34,436 nt of DNA from Prorocentrum cordatum (taxonomy: Eukaryota; Sar; Dinophyceae; Prorocentrales; Prorocentraceae): positions 1 to 34,436 of the forward strand of contig CAUYUJ010009410.1 of NCBI GenBank assembly GCA_963575745.1, given 5' to 3'. This document shows, in pieces, positions 1-10,138 of this stretch (its first letter is position 1; each line of letters starts with the position of its first letter). Both the position numbers and the translations under genes were made by a program. The notes below the pieces were generated by a model. The model saw only the letters and a list, made by a program, of their open reading frames with translations. It was not told the DNA's origin and ran no database searches.

Positions 1-89
1 CCCCCTTTGCTATCCCCCCCTTTCTCCCGGCCCGATCGTCGTCGCCGTCGGGGTTCCCATGTCTCAGAGTTCTGGTATCCATACTTCTA

Positions 90-228
90 CCCTTCCTTCG
101 TTTTTCCCTTTTTGCATTCCTGGGAGGCCCTCGCCGCCACCGCTGGATTCGCCCCGAGGTCCTGTCAGAGCGCACCCCAGGAGAGGTCTGGGGAGTGGCG
201 GTATCCGTAACTTCTGGTTTCTCCAAGA
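90..228. repeat. Dispersed repeat, copy A
   Basis: It shares CGCCACCGCTGGATTCGC, followed by TCAGA(G/A)CGCACCC, with 5776-5897, in the same orientation. The T-rich segment before the shared core is also alike. Confidence 0.7.
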
Positions 229-230
229 TC

Positions 231-382
231 GGTGGCCACATGCGAGCCCGACCCCCCCAGCCCCCACGATTTCTCACAGGGGGGGTGGGGGTTCACTTCG
301 TTCGGTAGCTCCCGAGCGATACGAACCCCCCAGCCCCCTAAGAACTCGTGGGGGGCGGGGGTCGGGTTCGCATGTGGCCGCC
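231..382. repeat. Nested inverted repeat
   Basis: The outer arms GGTGGCCACATGCGAGCCCG and CGGGTTCGCATGTGGCCGCC are inverse. Inside them GGGGGGGTGGGGGTTC and GAACCCCCCAGCCCCC form a second inverted pair. The whole 152 bases could fold as one long hairpin; it is a foldback element or MITE candidate. Confidence 0.7.
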
Positions 383-441
383 TGCCAGACTCGGCAGCGC
401 GCCCGTGTGGGGTAGAGGCAGCCTCTCTCCATCGAGCACTT

Positions 442-445
442 TCGA

Positions 446-495
<50 letters not shown>
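442..495. repeat. (GTC)n microsatellite
   Basis: About 16 uninterrupted GTC/TCG triplets. Long Ser, Arg, Asp and Thr runs in overlapping frames come from it. Confidence 0.97.
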
Positions 496-499
496 CGCT

Positions 500-2210
500 T
501 TCCACCACTCCCACTTGCCTCTCCGACCCCTCGCCCCCCCTACTCTCCCAGGCTCCTCCCACACCCTTTGGACGGCGGGTGCTGTGGCAGCAAAGCATGG
601 GAGCCTCGTACACCCTCGCAACTCCGTGTCTTTGGGGTGCGCTGGCGTCGAGTGGCGCCTTGTCATCGCTGAGATGGCGCCGGATCAGTGCCGATCTAGC
701 GTCGATGAAAGTAGTTTCCCAGGAGCCAGCAAGATGGCTATGGGAGGCTCCCATGGGTTGCCGTCGAAGCGCCAGTGGACGACGGGCACGACGAGACAGG
801 TCGCCGAGGCTTGGACACTCCCTCGTTCACAGGACACCTCGTTCGCCCACCCAGACAAAGTCCAGGTCCAGGACGGGCGTCCGGGCAGGACGAGATCCGT
901 CGCGGAGACTTGGCCGTTGCGGCCTCCGCAAGGCCTCTCCAGGGCGTTCCCTGGGCGCTCCCAGAGCGCTCCCAGAGGCTTCCACGCAGTCCTCGCTTTC
1001 GGGAACGACGACGACGCCAAGTCCCAGACTTGGACTAAACTGGGGAAAGTGAGGATGGGGCAGGCCTCCTCAGAAGGCGGCGAGCCTTCTGAGGACCCGC
1101 GGAGAGCGAGGGGGGGAAGTGGGAGGGAGAAGGCCTTCTCATGAGGCTCGGAAGTCCCCGGGCCTTCTGAGAAGTGTTCGAAGCCCCCGAAGACACAGAA
1201 CAATTCTCAGAAGGCGCGAGGGTTTCTAAGAAGCCCCGCCGCCTTCTGAGAAGGCCTTCTCCTCCTCGCTCCCCCCCCCCTCGCTCGCCGCCGAAAGGAA
1301 GCCTCTGCGGCCTCGGGCAGGGCGCAGAAGGCTCCTCAGCAGTCCATGGGGCCTCTTGGGCCTCTGAGAGGGCACGCCCCCTCTCTGCCGCCCCCGTTCC
1401 CCACTGGGCGCGCCGCCGATCTTCGTCGTCGTCGTCGCCGTCGTCGTTCCCAGAACTCGGGCTCTGTAGTTTCAGCCTCGGGGCCTTAGTGGGCCCTGGA
1501 AACGACAGGGCCGTTTTTTTACCGGTTCCGTTTTGCCGTTTTTTTGCCGGTTCCGACGCCGTTGTTTTACCGGTTCCGTCGCCGTTGTTTGACCGGTTCC
1601 AGCTCCGGTTCCAATCCTGGAGCTGTTTTTTTGCCGTTTCTGGTCGCCGTTTATTCGCCGTTTCCATTTTCAACGGACATTTTTTGGGGAAACGGTGAAA
1701 AAGCGGCCTTGCCGTTCCCGGGGCCCACAAAGCTCGGGGCGCTGTTATCGGGTCTCGGGGCCATCACACATGGATTTGGACTGCAAGAGTACCCCAGGGG
1801 ATGGGGACGGGAGGTCTGGGGACGGGGGATTCGGGGTACCCCAGGTCTGTCGTCTTCGGCATTGCAAGCTCGTGATCTCGCGTCTTTCCAGACACCTCGG
1901 ACCAAAATTGCAAACGGCCGGCTGGTCGTCACTCTCGGCCCCTGAAGGAGGCTGGGCGTATGGCCTCGGATCAGAAGACGGTTTTGGTGTAAACAGCTTG
2001 CCCCAGGACGCAGGCGATTGTTTCTCCCCTGACCCCCGACCTTTCGACGAAAATTGATGCCGCTCAAAAAAGGATGGAAACCTTGTGATACACCCCAAGG
2101 GGGCTACTCGAACGCACCCCTAGCCCCTATCGAGGATGGACGCCCCCCCATAGAATATCCCAGGGTTGGGCCCCAAATCTTAAAGGCTACCGCCTCTACC
2201 GCCGACGGTG
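500..2210. other. No gene recognised; short palindromes and CCGGTTCC repeats
   Basis: 1065-1262 is rich in AGAAGGC/CTTCTGAG palindromes. 1510-1690 repeats GTTTTACCGGTTCCG/TTTGCCGTT motifs. The remainder is unique sequence with open frames on both strands and no domain. Confidence 0.45.
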
Positions 2211-2214
2211 CGGG

Positions 2215-2765
2215 GTGCGGTGGGGTGTGTGGGTAGGTTTCGGGCCAGAAATTGTCGTGTGGAGGTTCCGAAGAACTAAACTATCGTGGGGTGGGGATGC
2301 AGTGTTGTCGTGTTGGGAGGCCCGAGAACTGAACTCGGGTGGGGTGGGAGTGCCGGGACGCGGTGGGGGGCGCGGTGGGCGGTGCGTGTAGGTTTCGGGC
2401 CAGAATTTGACGCGTGGGGGGTCCCAAGAACTGAGGTCTCGTGAGGTGGGGGTCCTGGGACGTGGTGGGGGCGCGGTGGGAGATGTGGGTAGATTGCAGT
2501 CTAGAATTTGTCGTGTGGGGGGGTCTGAAGAACTGAGCTCTCGTGGGGTGGGGGTGCCGGGGCGCAGTGGGGGGCGCGGTGGGGTGTGTGGGTAGGTTGG
2601 CGGCCAAAATCTGTCGCGTGGGGGGCCCCAAAAACTGAGCTCTCGTGTGGTGGGGGTGCCGGGGCGCGGCGAGGGACGCGGTCGGGTGTGTGGGTAGGTT
2701 TTGGGCCAGAATGTGTTGCGTCGGGGTCCCGTGGGTAGGTTTCGGGCCAGGCTTTGTCGTGCCCT
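2215..2765. repeat. ~100-bp satellite, cluster 1
   Basis: Units share GGGTAGGTTTCGGGCCAGAA, TTTGTCGTGTGGGG, CCAAGAACTGAGCTCTCGTG and GTGGGGGTGCCGGG(A/G)CGC. The GTAGGTT/GTAGATT anchor recurs at 98-104-base steps (about 2388, 2486, 2590, 2692). The minus-strand proline/threonine-rich frames are artefacts of the repeat. Confidence 0.9.
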
Positions 2766-2919
2766 CCATTTCATTATTCTGGACCTTCCGGCCTGATCGG
2801 AAGGTGAGGACGGTGATGCGTGTTTTGAAATGTATGTGGATGTTCTGGAAGGTCTTGAATGTCTTTGGATGTCTTTGAATGCATTTGTTTGTGTTCGTAA
2901 CTCTTGATAATTATGTGAT

Positions 2920-3262
2920 GCGGTGTTGCTGATGAGTTGGTTGTGTCAATGTTGTGGGTACGTGGCGATGACGATGTTGGTAATGGTGATGGTGCTGGTG
3001 ATGTGGATCATAATGGCGATGATGCTGATGGCGATGATGATGATTGTCATGATGATAATAATAATAATAGCGACGACGACGATGATGCGCATGATGATGT
3101 TGATCAGACTGATGATGACGATGATAACGAAGATGATGATGCTTACGATGATGGTGGTGATGACGATGATGGTGCTGATGATGATGGTGGTGATGATGGT
3201 GCTGGTGGTGCTGGTGCTGATGGTGGTGACCTGATGGTGATGATGTTGATGGTGGAGAGGTG
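2920..3262. repeat. GAT/GGT trinucleotide-rich tract
   Basis: Imperfect GATGAT, GGTGAT and GCTGAT triplets, giving Asp-rich, Met-rich and His-rich frames that are not evidence for a gene. Confidence 0.9.
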
Positions 3263-3339
3263 AATGGGGACGGTAATAATAACACCGTCATGGGGCACCT
3301 ATCGTCTTCACTCTTGCAAAGGCCACATAGACCTCATGT

Positions 3340-3880
3340 GGTCTGTCTTTGGGCTGTCCTGAGCTCCTGAGGAACCGTCCTAGGGGTCCGTTGTGGCCTT
3401 CTGGGGCCATCTGGGGGCCCTCTCGGGGCCTTCGTGGTCGTCTGGGGCGGTGGTTAGGGGCCATCGCGGGGTTGTCTGGGGTCGTCCATGGGTCCTCCTA
3501 TGCAGTCTTGGGTCGTTTGGGGTGGGGACCTTAGGGCCAGCTTGAGGCTACCTTGGACCTGCCCTGGGCTCTCTAGGGGCACTCTCGGGTTGCCTTGAGG
3601 CCGTATTGGGGGCATCTTGGGCTATCTCGAGGCCCCCCTGGGGCCGTCGCGCGGCCATTTTCGAAGCCGCTTGGGCCGCCTTACGCCGACGGAAGCTTGA
3701 GAAAACGAGAATCCGAAACTAATTTTCAAACATCGATTTGGCATTCTTCGTGTCGTGTTGGAGGCTCCCCTGGAGCCCTTTTGGGTCGTCTTGGGGGCCT
3801 CGTGGGCGGCCTCGGAAATATCTTGGGTCGTCTTGGAGGCACCCTGGTCCATCGTGGCGGCCTTGGTCCCCCAGGCATGT
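3340..3880. repeat. Degenerate GGGGCC-TCTTGGG-type tract
   Basis: Loose repeats of TCTGGGGGCC, CCTTGGGGCC and GTCTTGG, reminiscent of the 12-bp minisatellite at 29885-30110 but too diverged to set a period. Confidence 0.5.
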
Positions 3881-3884
3881 TTCG

Positions 3885-4595
3885 ATTTCGGCCCGAAAGC
3901 TAAGGCATGATTTAGTTTTCGGTGTCGAAAACGAAGGCATGTCTTTATTGTCGGGCGGGAAACTAACACAGGTCTCAGTCTTCGGCCCCCGAAACGGGGA
4001 CCCTTTCAAAACATTTAAACCATGTCAAGGTATTTGAAGACGTCGTATCTTAGTATTTGGTGCTGGAAACCAAGACATGTCTTACTTACCGGACCGGAAA
4101 CTGAACCAGGTCTTAGTCTTCGGTTCCCGACACTGTGACTTCTCAAGACATTTCAGCACATTCCAAGGCATTTGAAGCTGTCGTGTCTTAGTTTTCGGGG
4201 CCAGAAGCTCACGCGTGTCTTCTCGTCTCCGACACTTAAGACATGTTTCAATTTTCGGGCCGACAACTAAGACATGTCTCAGTTTGGGGGCCGAAGAGTA
4301 AGACATGTCTGCGTTGTCAGCCCGGAAAACTGCGACATGTATCAGTTTTCGGGCCGAAAACGAAAGACGTGGCTTAGTTCTCGTTTCTGACAACTAAGGC
4401 ATGTCTCAGCCTTCGGGCCGAAGACTGAGACATGTTGCAGTTTTCGGTCCGAACACGAAGACGTGTCTCACCTTTCGGGCCGAAAAGTATGACATGTTTC
4501 AGTTTTCGGGCCTGAAACTAAGACATGTCTTAGCTTTCGGGCCGAAAGCTGACACATGTCTTAGTTTTCGGCTCTGGAAGCTAAGACATGATGTA
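3885..4595. repeat. ~30-60-bp array of TTTTCGGGCCGAAAA palindromes
   Basis: The palindromic core TTTTCGG(G)CCGAAAA is joined by AC-AAGACATGTCTTAG. Each unit is itself nearly self-complementary. Around twenty core copies are visible, with variable decay. Confidence 0.85.
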
Positions 4596-4760
4596 CCCAA
4601 ATGTTTCTAACTGTTTCTAAATGTTTGTAAATATCGTTACTTGTCGCGAAACGTCGTTCAGAGTGTCTAAGTGTTTCTAGATGTTTCAGAATATCTCTAA
4701 ATGTCTTGAAATGTCGCTAAAGGTGTAAAGCTGTTTCTGAATGTCTCTGAACGTATCTAA
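4596..4760. repeat. ATGTTTCTAA-type degenerate repeat
   Basis: Short units of (A)ATGT(T/C)T(C/G)TAA separate the palindromic array from the second satellite cluster. A similar TGTCTTTGGATG motif occurs near 2840-2890. Confidence 0.65.
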
Positions 4761-5485
4761 ATGCGTGGGGTGGAGGTGCCGGGGCTCGGTGGGGGTCGCG
4801 GTGGGGGATGCGGATAGGTTTGAGGCCAAAATCTGTCTTGTGGGGGATCCCAAGAACTGAGATCTCGTGCGGTGGAGGTGCCAGGACGCGGTGATGAGCA
4901 CGGTGGGGTGTGTGGGTAGGTTTGGAGCCAGAATGCGCTGTGTCGGAGGTCCCAAGAACTGAGCTCTCGTGGGGTGGGGGTGCCGGGATGTGTTTCGGGT
5001 CGGAATTGGTCGTTTGGGGGGTCCGAAGAATTGGATTCTCGTTGGGCGAGGGTATCGCGATGTGGTGAGGTGTGGGTCGGTTTCGTGAATTTGTCGTGTG
5101 GGAGGTATCAAGTACGGACGTGGAGTCGAGGTGCCGGGACAGGGTGGAGGGCGCGATGGGAGCGCGGGTAGATGTCGGGTCTGAATGTGTCGTGCGGGGG
5201 GGCCCGAAGAATTGAACTCTCGTGGGTCGGGGGTGCCGGGACGTGGTGGGGGTCGCGGTAGAGGGTGTGTGTAGGCTTCGATCCAGAAATTGTCGCTCGG
5301 AGATGTAGATGGCTGGAAGTTAAGGGAATAGCGGCATCCTGCAAAGTGGTGTTGGATCGAGGCTCCAGGAAACGAGCGGGATTGTTCGTGTGGGGGGTCC
5401 CAAGACGTAAGTAGCTGGAAGCCCAGGGAATGGCGGTATTATGCAAAGTGGTTTTGGAACGAGGCCCCAGGAAATGAGCGGGATG
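4761..5485. repeat. ~100-bp satellite, cluster 2
   Basis: The same units as cluster 1 recur with anchors near 4813, 4914, 5066, 5166 and 5270. The last two units (about 5305-5485) are diverged and share GGCGG(C/T)AT, GCAAAGTGGT and GAGCGGGAT at a 101-base step. Confidence 0.85.
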
Positions 5486-6057
5486 GCCGCGGCGGGAGGG
5501 AGATTTCGGTCGCATTCTGGTACGCATCCCCTGTTACCAGGGAGGAGGTCGAGAGGTCTTGGAGCTAAGTTGTCTGGTTGCCCCTCGGGTCCTTCTTCAA
5601 GATGGCCTCGCGAGGTCGCGAAGACAGCAGCGCGTCGCAGGGCGCGTCACGCGAAACCACGTGATTCAGTACATGTGGATCTGCAGTGGTCACGATTATT
5701 GGCAACCCGTCGTTCTTATCGGTCGCAGGGTTTCATTTTTTTCAGAGGAGGATTACGTAGTTAACCGTAGCGCTACCCTTCTCTCGTTTTCGTTTTTTTT
5801 CGCGTCTCCTGGGGACCCTCGTCGCCACCGCTGGATTCGCGTCGAAATTCTGGTCAGAACGCACCCGGGGAGCAGTATCGGTGCCTGTCGGTTTCCCCAA
5901 ACACGTCGTTCTTATCGGTCGCAGGGTTCCAGGTCTGCCCGAATTCAGCACAAATCTGATCGAACATACCTCTTCACGCGTTAACGGCTTGGTGTGTTCG
6001 GATCACGCGTGTTGTTCTTGTGCTCCATACAAAAGAAGACATCTCGCTCACGCCCAG
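5486..6057. other. Region before exon 1; dispersed repeat copy B, no exon identified
   Basis: 5776-5897 is copy B of the repeat at 90-228. GTCGTTCTTATCGGTCGCAGG occurs twice, near 5708 and 5906. A start codon or upstream exon of the CS-domain gene should lie here or further left, but none can be recognised. Confidence 0.5.
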
Positions 6058-6245
6058 CTTTCACCGCCGTCAGCATCTACTGCGACGACAAGGGTGTTGC
6101 AAAGGAGCTAGAAGAGAACACAAGAGCGGCAGGTCTGGTACAGGCTTGCGGGTATCCCGCGCAGACGTTCCGCGGGGACATTTTCATAGGGAAAGTGTTC
6201 GACGACACCGAGGACGAGTGGAGACGGGTAGACTTCACACTGAAG
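6058..6245 (+). CDS. Exon 1 of the CS-domain gene (first one found): conserved N-terminal block
   Basis: The open frame reads AFTAVSIYCDDKGVAKE, continues through a glycine/cysteine segment (ACGYPAQTFRGDIFIGK) and ends with FDDTEDEWRRVDFTLK. The acidic/aromatic pattern and balanced codon use look like real coding sequence and differ from the repeats around it. It resembles a block I associate with uncharacterised algal and protist proteins, but I cannot name the domain. The 3' border is set by continuity with exon 2: AAG|GACTTC here and GAG|GACTGT there give LK|DCSTDADW. That implies a GA donor at 6246. The 5' border is uncertain: CAG at 6055-6057 is the acceptor chosen, but no in-frame ATG is visible, so at least one upstream exon is expected. 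The same frame runs on past 6245 to a TAA at 6258-6260, which would truncate the protein if unspliced. Confidence 0.75.
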
Positions 6246-6382
6246 GACTTCTGTTTATAAATCATCAGACCAGCGGACTCGGTAACCTCTCCCCATCTAG
6301 CTTGGCGTTGTAGAATTGGGGAATTCGAAATACGGCTAGGAATGTGTGACATGGTGATGGTGATGGTGTTGGGTGGCCATTG
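6246..6382 (+). other. Start of intron 1 (6246-14492), non-canonical GA donor
   Basis: The intron begins GACTTCTG instead of GT. The six bases AGGACT occur across both the donor border (6244-6249) and the acceptor border (14491-14496), so the exact cut could slide within this repeat without changing the protein. The intron is about 8.2 kb and contains a U6-like relic, a LINE, microsatellites and a miniature inverted-repeat element, all annotated separately. GA and GC donors are documented in dinoflagellate genes. No branch point can be assigned by eye. Confidence 0.7.
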
Positions 6383-6472
6383 CATACGCTTCTCGATGCC
6401 CGTGTGCGCCATCCTGGCGCAGGGGGCCATGCTAATCTTCCTATGTCGCTCAGTGTTAATGGATGGCTCCAT
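6383..6472 (-). pseudogene. U6 snRNA-like sequence, probably a pseudogene
   Basis: Read on the minus strand, this contains AAGATTAGCATGGCCCC, the most conserved stretch of U6 spliceosomal RNA including the AGC catalytic triad. It is followed by TGCGCCAGGATGGCGCACAC (cf. the intramolecular stem-loop) and then ATCGAGAAGCG near the 3' end. Weaker similarity continues upstream through GAGCCATCCATTAACAC, matching the CACATATACTAAAAC region. The ACAGAGA box is damaged (ACATAGGA), one C is inserted in the CCCC run, and neither a clean 5' stem nor a terminal T-run is present. It is therefore more likely a retrotransposed relic than a functional gene. It lies antisense inside intron 1, about 1.3 kb before the first clear LINE coding similarity. 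Confidence 0.75.
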
Positions 6473-7600
6473 TAACATTGTCATCGCATCTCTTGTCCTT
6501 GTTCCCTCGAGTTGTCGTTGCAGCCGAGTCGTTGCATGTTCTTCTTCCCACGCTGGGGACGACAGGCCCTCGTTCGATGGCCAGCGTGCCTCGCACGCCT
6601 GCGCTCGCCGTGACGGCACCGCCCTCCGGGGGCGATGGCAGTTGTGGGTGTCTGTTTTGGTTGGCCAGCTACCGCTGCCTTGCGGGCTCTGAGGGGTTGC
6701 TGGTTGCCTGTGCGGTCGTACTGCTCGTTCCTTCGACGTTTCGCAGGAGATGAATATTTTTGTTTCAGCCGTGCGATGTGTACGTCAATGGCTCGGGGCC
6801 GATGAATGACTTACCTGATCGTGGTGGTAGCGGCCGCACAGGTAGTCACCACCTTCTTCCTTGGAATTCTGTTCTGCCCGGCATTCTTGGAATTTGTAAA
6901 GATTGTTGTTTGCAGTCGGTGTTTGAAGAACGTGATTCGAGCTATCACCCGACAATGTTTTCCTGCCCAGTTAATTTGCAGTCTTCGCCCACAGTTGAGA
7001 TGATGTGGTTCTCCCAGGATGCTTTTGCATCCTTGCCTGTCTGGCCCATCCTTAGTACCCAACGCTCACTGTAAGTAGACAGTTCGGACTCCCAGATCCC
7101 GAACTAAGTTTTGCGCCTTTCTATTTGGATAATCGCATGGCTTATCTCGTTCCTATCTTGTCAGAAGGCGAGCGGCAGCTCTACGCGCTGCTCTTACTCA
7201 TTTCCTCCGAACGGTGGGTATCACATGTCGTGGTCCTCTTGGGAGTTGCAGTCATCTCTTGGGGACAGTTCGTCACATCGGATCCGTGTTGATGGTCCCC
7301 GGGCCCTGGAGCCGAGAGATTGAGGAGAAGCGCCTCGGTTCGATGGATGTTTGGGCTTGCTTGCGTCCTATCGGATGGAGAGTGTTCTTTTATCCTCTGG
7401 GTCATAACGCGCGTTATGCCCTCTATTCTCCCCCCCTCCCCCCCGACAACGTATGCCTGGGCAGCTCCGCTTAGATGGGGCTTGGTTTAATGCTCGCTCA
7501 GGCTGCCTTAGTATCTCTCAGCGTCGCCCTCGGTCTATCGGTTGGCTTCGCCAAGTCCGCGCTGTTGCAACAGCTAAGGTCAGTGGTTGGGGGTACTGCT
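6473..7600 (+). other. Intron 1 stretch between U6 relic and LINE; no gene recognised
   Basis: Only short interrupted frames are present and I recognise no domain. It could hold the decayed 5' part of the LINE, for example a degraded endonuclease region, because the frames just upstream of 7738 continue into recognisable LINE sequence. No endonuclease motif can be seen. Confidence 0.3.
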
Positions 7601-7737
7601 TCGGTGTGTGATGCAGTGGTCGGTTTGTGCGTCGACTCTCTAAGGGTCGGGCTTGGATTATTCTTGATTGTCTCCTGGCTTCTCTGGGCAAGCTTATAGA
7701 CTTATAGATGTTGCTGCTGGATTGGTGAACATGTATT

Positions 7738-8289
7738 TTGTGTTTGGTTTTCTCTGGTGCCGTTCGCAGCATGCCTCTGGATATGCACACGGCAGAGGTC
7801 AGTCATCGTGTCAAGTTAGATGCCAATCGGCACACGGCCGACTCGGCGGCGGAGGTGGCCAGTGCATGGTCACGCAAGGACTTTCTGCAGGCATTTGTAA
7901 AGTTGCGCGCAATGGGTGCCTGCTCTCGCCGCAAGCTCGCTGCCAAGCCCCTGTCTCTGCTACTGGGAAGGGACGAGGAACCTCTCAGAGCGTTCGTCGA
8001 TGTCGCCAATCGTTGGGTTGAATACGTTGGGATGGAGGAGTCGGCGCCTATAGTGCCTGCTGCGGAGCTGGTTTGGTTGTTTGAGCACTTGCCTCGTTTG
8101 CCGCCTGAAATTTTACGTAACGTTCCGATCACTAGTGATGAGTTAACTTCGCCCGCTCTCATGGAGTCCGTTTTTGTTCGTTCGAAGGCGTCTGCCGTTG
8201 GCCCCGACGGGATCCCAGGTCGTGTCGTTCTGCTTTTCGCGAGCGAATTTGCAAAGTCTATTGCTCGTACCTGTGAGCCGTTCCAGTAG
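7738..8289 (+). pseudogene. LINE reverse transcriptase, N-terminal part
   Basis: An open block of about 180 codons. Its N-terminal half is an alpha-helical, Arg/Ala-rich region (ADSAAEVASAWSRKDFLQAF) followed by a spacer ending in PRLPPEILRNVPITSDEL. The C-terminal end has KASAVGPDGIPGRVVLLFA, the AxGPDGIP signature (RT motif 0/1) of non-LTR reverse transcriptases. The frame stops at a TAG after CEPFQ. The next RT motif follows in another frame: WKGGVYWSVFKSG, then CHRSISGSSQLGK, equivalent to the usual YRGI...GK block. A frameshift or nonsense mutation therefore separates this piece from the rest. Activity is not expected. Confidence 0.85.
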
Positions 8290-9140
8290 AAAGGGGGTGT
8301 CTATTGGAGCGTCTTCAAGTCTGGCTCGGCCTCGCAGGTGGGGTGTCACAGGTCCATATCGGGCTCCTCGCAGCTAGGTAAAAAAGGCTCCGCACTATCA
8401 CTAGGCAAGCAGTTGTGAAGTCTCTTGTTGGTTTTGCGGGAGAACGGCAGTATGGAGGTCTCCAAGGTCGTGACACAGAGTTCGGTGCAGTGGAGCTGCG
8501 CCTCTTTCAACAGTTTCCTGTCCCTCGCAACAGGTCCGTCCTCCCGATTTGCATGGATGTGGTCCAGGCGTATTATGAGTCCGTTCGGCAGCTCGTGATG
8601 CATTTCCCGTGTAATGATGTGTCGCTGGCTAAGTTGTTGTGTGTTTTTTTGTGGTCTCCCTCCGGAAGCTATGGCACAGTTGCAGCAGTATGTTTGTGAC
8701 AACCCCGCCCTTGCTCGAGGTCAGTGGGGTCTCTCCTCTTCGGACAGCCCAGGTTGCGGATGCGGTTGATCCGTCAGGGTTCTACGTTCGAGACGCTACG
8801 TCGGTCGCGTTTCCCGAATTAGGCTCGAGCCCTGGGCAGCAATTTGGGATCTCGTGCTCAACTTGGTTATGGCGGCTACCATGGACCTCGTCAGAATTAA
8901 GCTGTTGCTGTTGGGTATCGCCCTCAGGGGTCCTACGCAAACATGCTACGCTAGCTACGTCTTGAGGGCAGGAAAGTCCGGATAGGACCTCTCATTATGT
9001 GGACGGTGTTTTTGTTGATGATGCAGTGCTTTTCGTTTTGGGCCAGGCCCAACAGTTTTCACGCTAGCGCCGTGATTCGTTGCTGAAGTGCCAGATACGT
9101 TTATAGTGCGAGGATTTCGCCTCAGCACGAAGGCGGGCAA
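8290..9140 (+). pseudogene. LINE reverse transcriptase palm, frameshifted
   Basis: After the break at 8289 the RT continues. FAGERQYGGLQGRDTEFGAV is the substrate-binding region before motif A. MDVVQAYYESVRQLVMHF contains the motif A aspartate (codon 8556-8558) and its AYY. After further stops and frame changes, YVDGVFVDDAVL at about 8997-9031 gives the catalytic pair as FVDD (9011-9022) instead of YADD or YVDD. At least three frame changes separate motif A from the FVDD box. The catalytic aspartates survive at DNA level but no continuous enzyme can be made. Confidence 0.85.
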
Positions 9141-9508
9141 GACAGCTTTAATATTTCAATGTCTTGACTCCTGGTTCCCAGGCGGCCAAAAGAGGTTGTG
9201 GTGTGAACTCAGGGTTGACTTCTAGGGTCCTACGGAGTTTGCGGGGACTCTGGTGGTTCACGCGGTGCATCAGTATGTTCACTTGGAGGTACGCAGGATG
9301 ACTATCGTTCCATCTTGAGCTTGCCCACCGATCCCACTGCTGCGCTGGAGCTCGGGAAGCTTTACGTTCGCGAGTCTTACGCCAGTCCGCCATCGAGCAG
9401 TTCACGGCGACTGTGCTGCTGGATTCGTTGGTGTGATCGGGGAAGCTGCTCCAGTCCAGGACGTGGAGGTATCTCACGGATGCTGAGGCTAGGGGTCTGG
9501 AAGACGAG
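9141..9508 (+). pseudogene. LINE RT thumb/connection region, decayed
   Basis: This is a bridge between the FVDD box and the next open block. Short frames such as LSLPTDPTAALELGKLYVRE look like degraded LINE sequence, but no frame stays open. It is placed here by position between two recognised LINE parts, not by a motif of its own. Confidence 0.45.
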
Positions 9509-10138
9509 GTGGTCATATTCTACCGGGCCATCATTAAGATGCCACGTCGTGATGCCACTGCTGCCGATGCTAAGGCTGTGCTCGCTGCTTTAGGTAAACC
9601 TCCCACGGCTGTTCTTCTCAGTGTTCATCGTCTTCGGCTTGTCGGCCATTTTCTGCACTCGGGTCCTCCGCGTATTCTTGCTTTTGCCGCTACATGCCGT
9701 CGGGGATGTCAGAGGTCATGGAATCACCCGGTCACTGCCGATCTCAGGTGGGTTCATTTGTTTCACCCAGTGTTCCATGAATTACCAGGTCCTGTTGATG
9801 ATTTGGAGGCATGGGAGTCGCGCATCAAATTTTATGCTACCGGTTTGAAGGCTAACATTCGAGATACGTCGGTTTTCAATGTTCGGCATATTTTACGCGA
9901 GGGTCTGACGGCTTCTGCTGGAAAGGTCATGTTTCGTGTGATTCGTGATGCAGGAGTACCGTTTGCGATCAATGAGCCAGACAATCCTATTCGATTGGAT
10001 GAACGTGAGTGTGCTAAGTCGTGGGTGTGTCCGTGCTGTGCAGTCTGTTTTGGCAAAATCGGGGTCTTCGGTCTCATATCCTTCGCGTGTATCACGCTCG
10101 GATTGGCTACATTCTTCGGGCCCTTTGGCCATTGTTAA
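9509..10138 (+). pseudogene. LINE polyprotein C-terminal region with zinc-finger half
   Basis: An open block of about 200 codons. It includes VHRLRLVGHFLHSGPPRIL, which matches the RLRxxGHxLR-type segment following the RT in many LINEs. A region of mixed charge follows (WESRIKFYATGLKANIRD), and then WVCPCCAVCF at about 10022-10051 supplies the cysteines of a Cys2His2-like finger. The histidines, in GLRSHILRVYH at about 10063-10095, lie in another frame, so a frameshift between 10051 and 10063 splits the finger. After it comes NFSNRSALAHHLSFGSPKCA, probably a second finger-like segment. The family role is nucleic-acid binding during target-primed reverse transcription; this copy is dead. Confidence 0.75.

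Noticed and set aside
2196-2774. Proline/threonine-rich minus-strand frames resembling a cell-wall protein
   Set aside because: The repeat of the protein is the ~100-bp DNA satellite, and several frames look alike. No signal peptide or start context was found.
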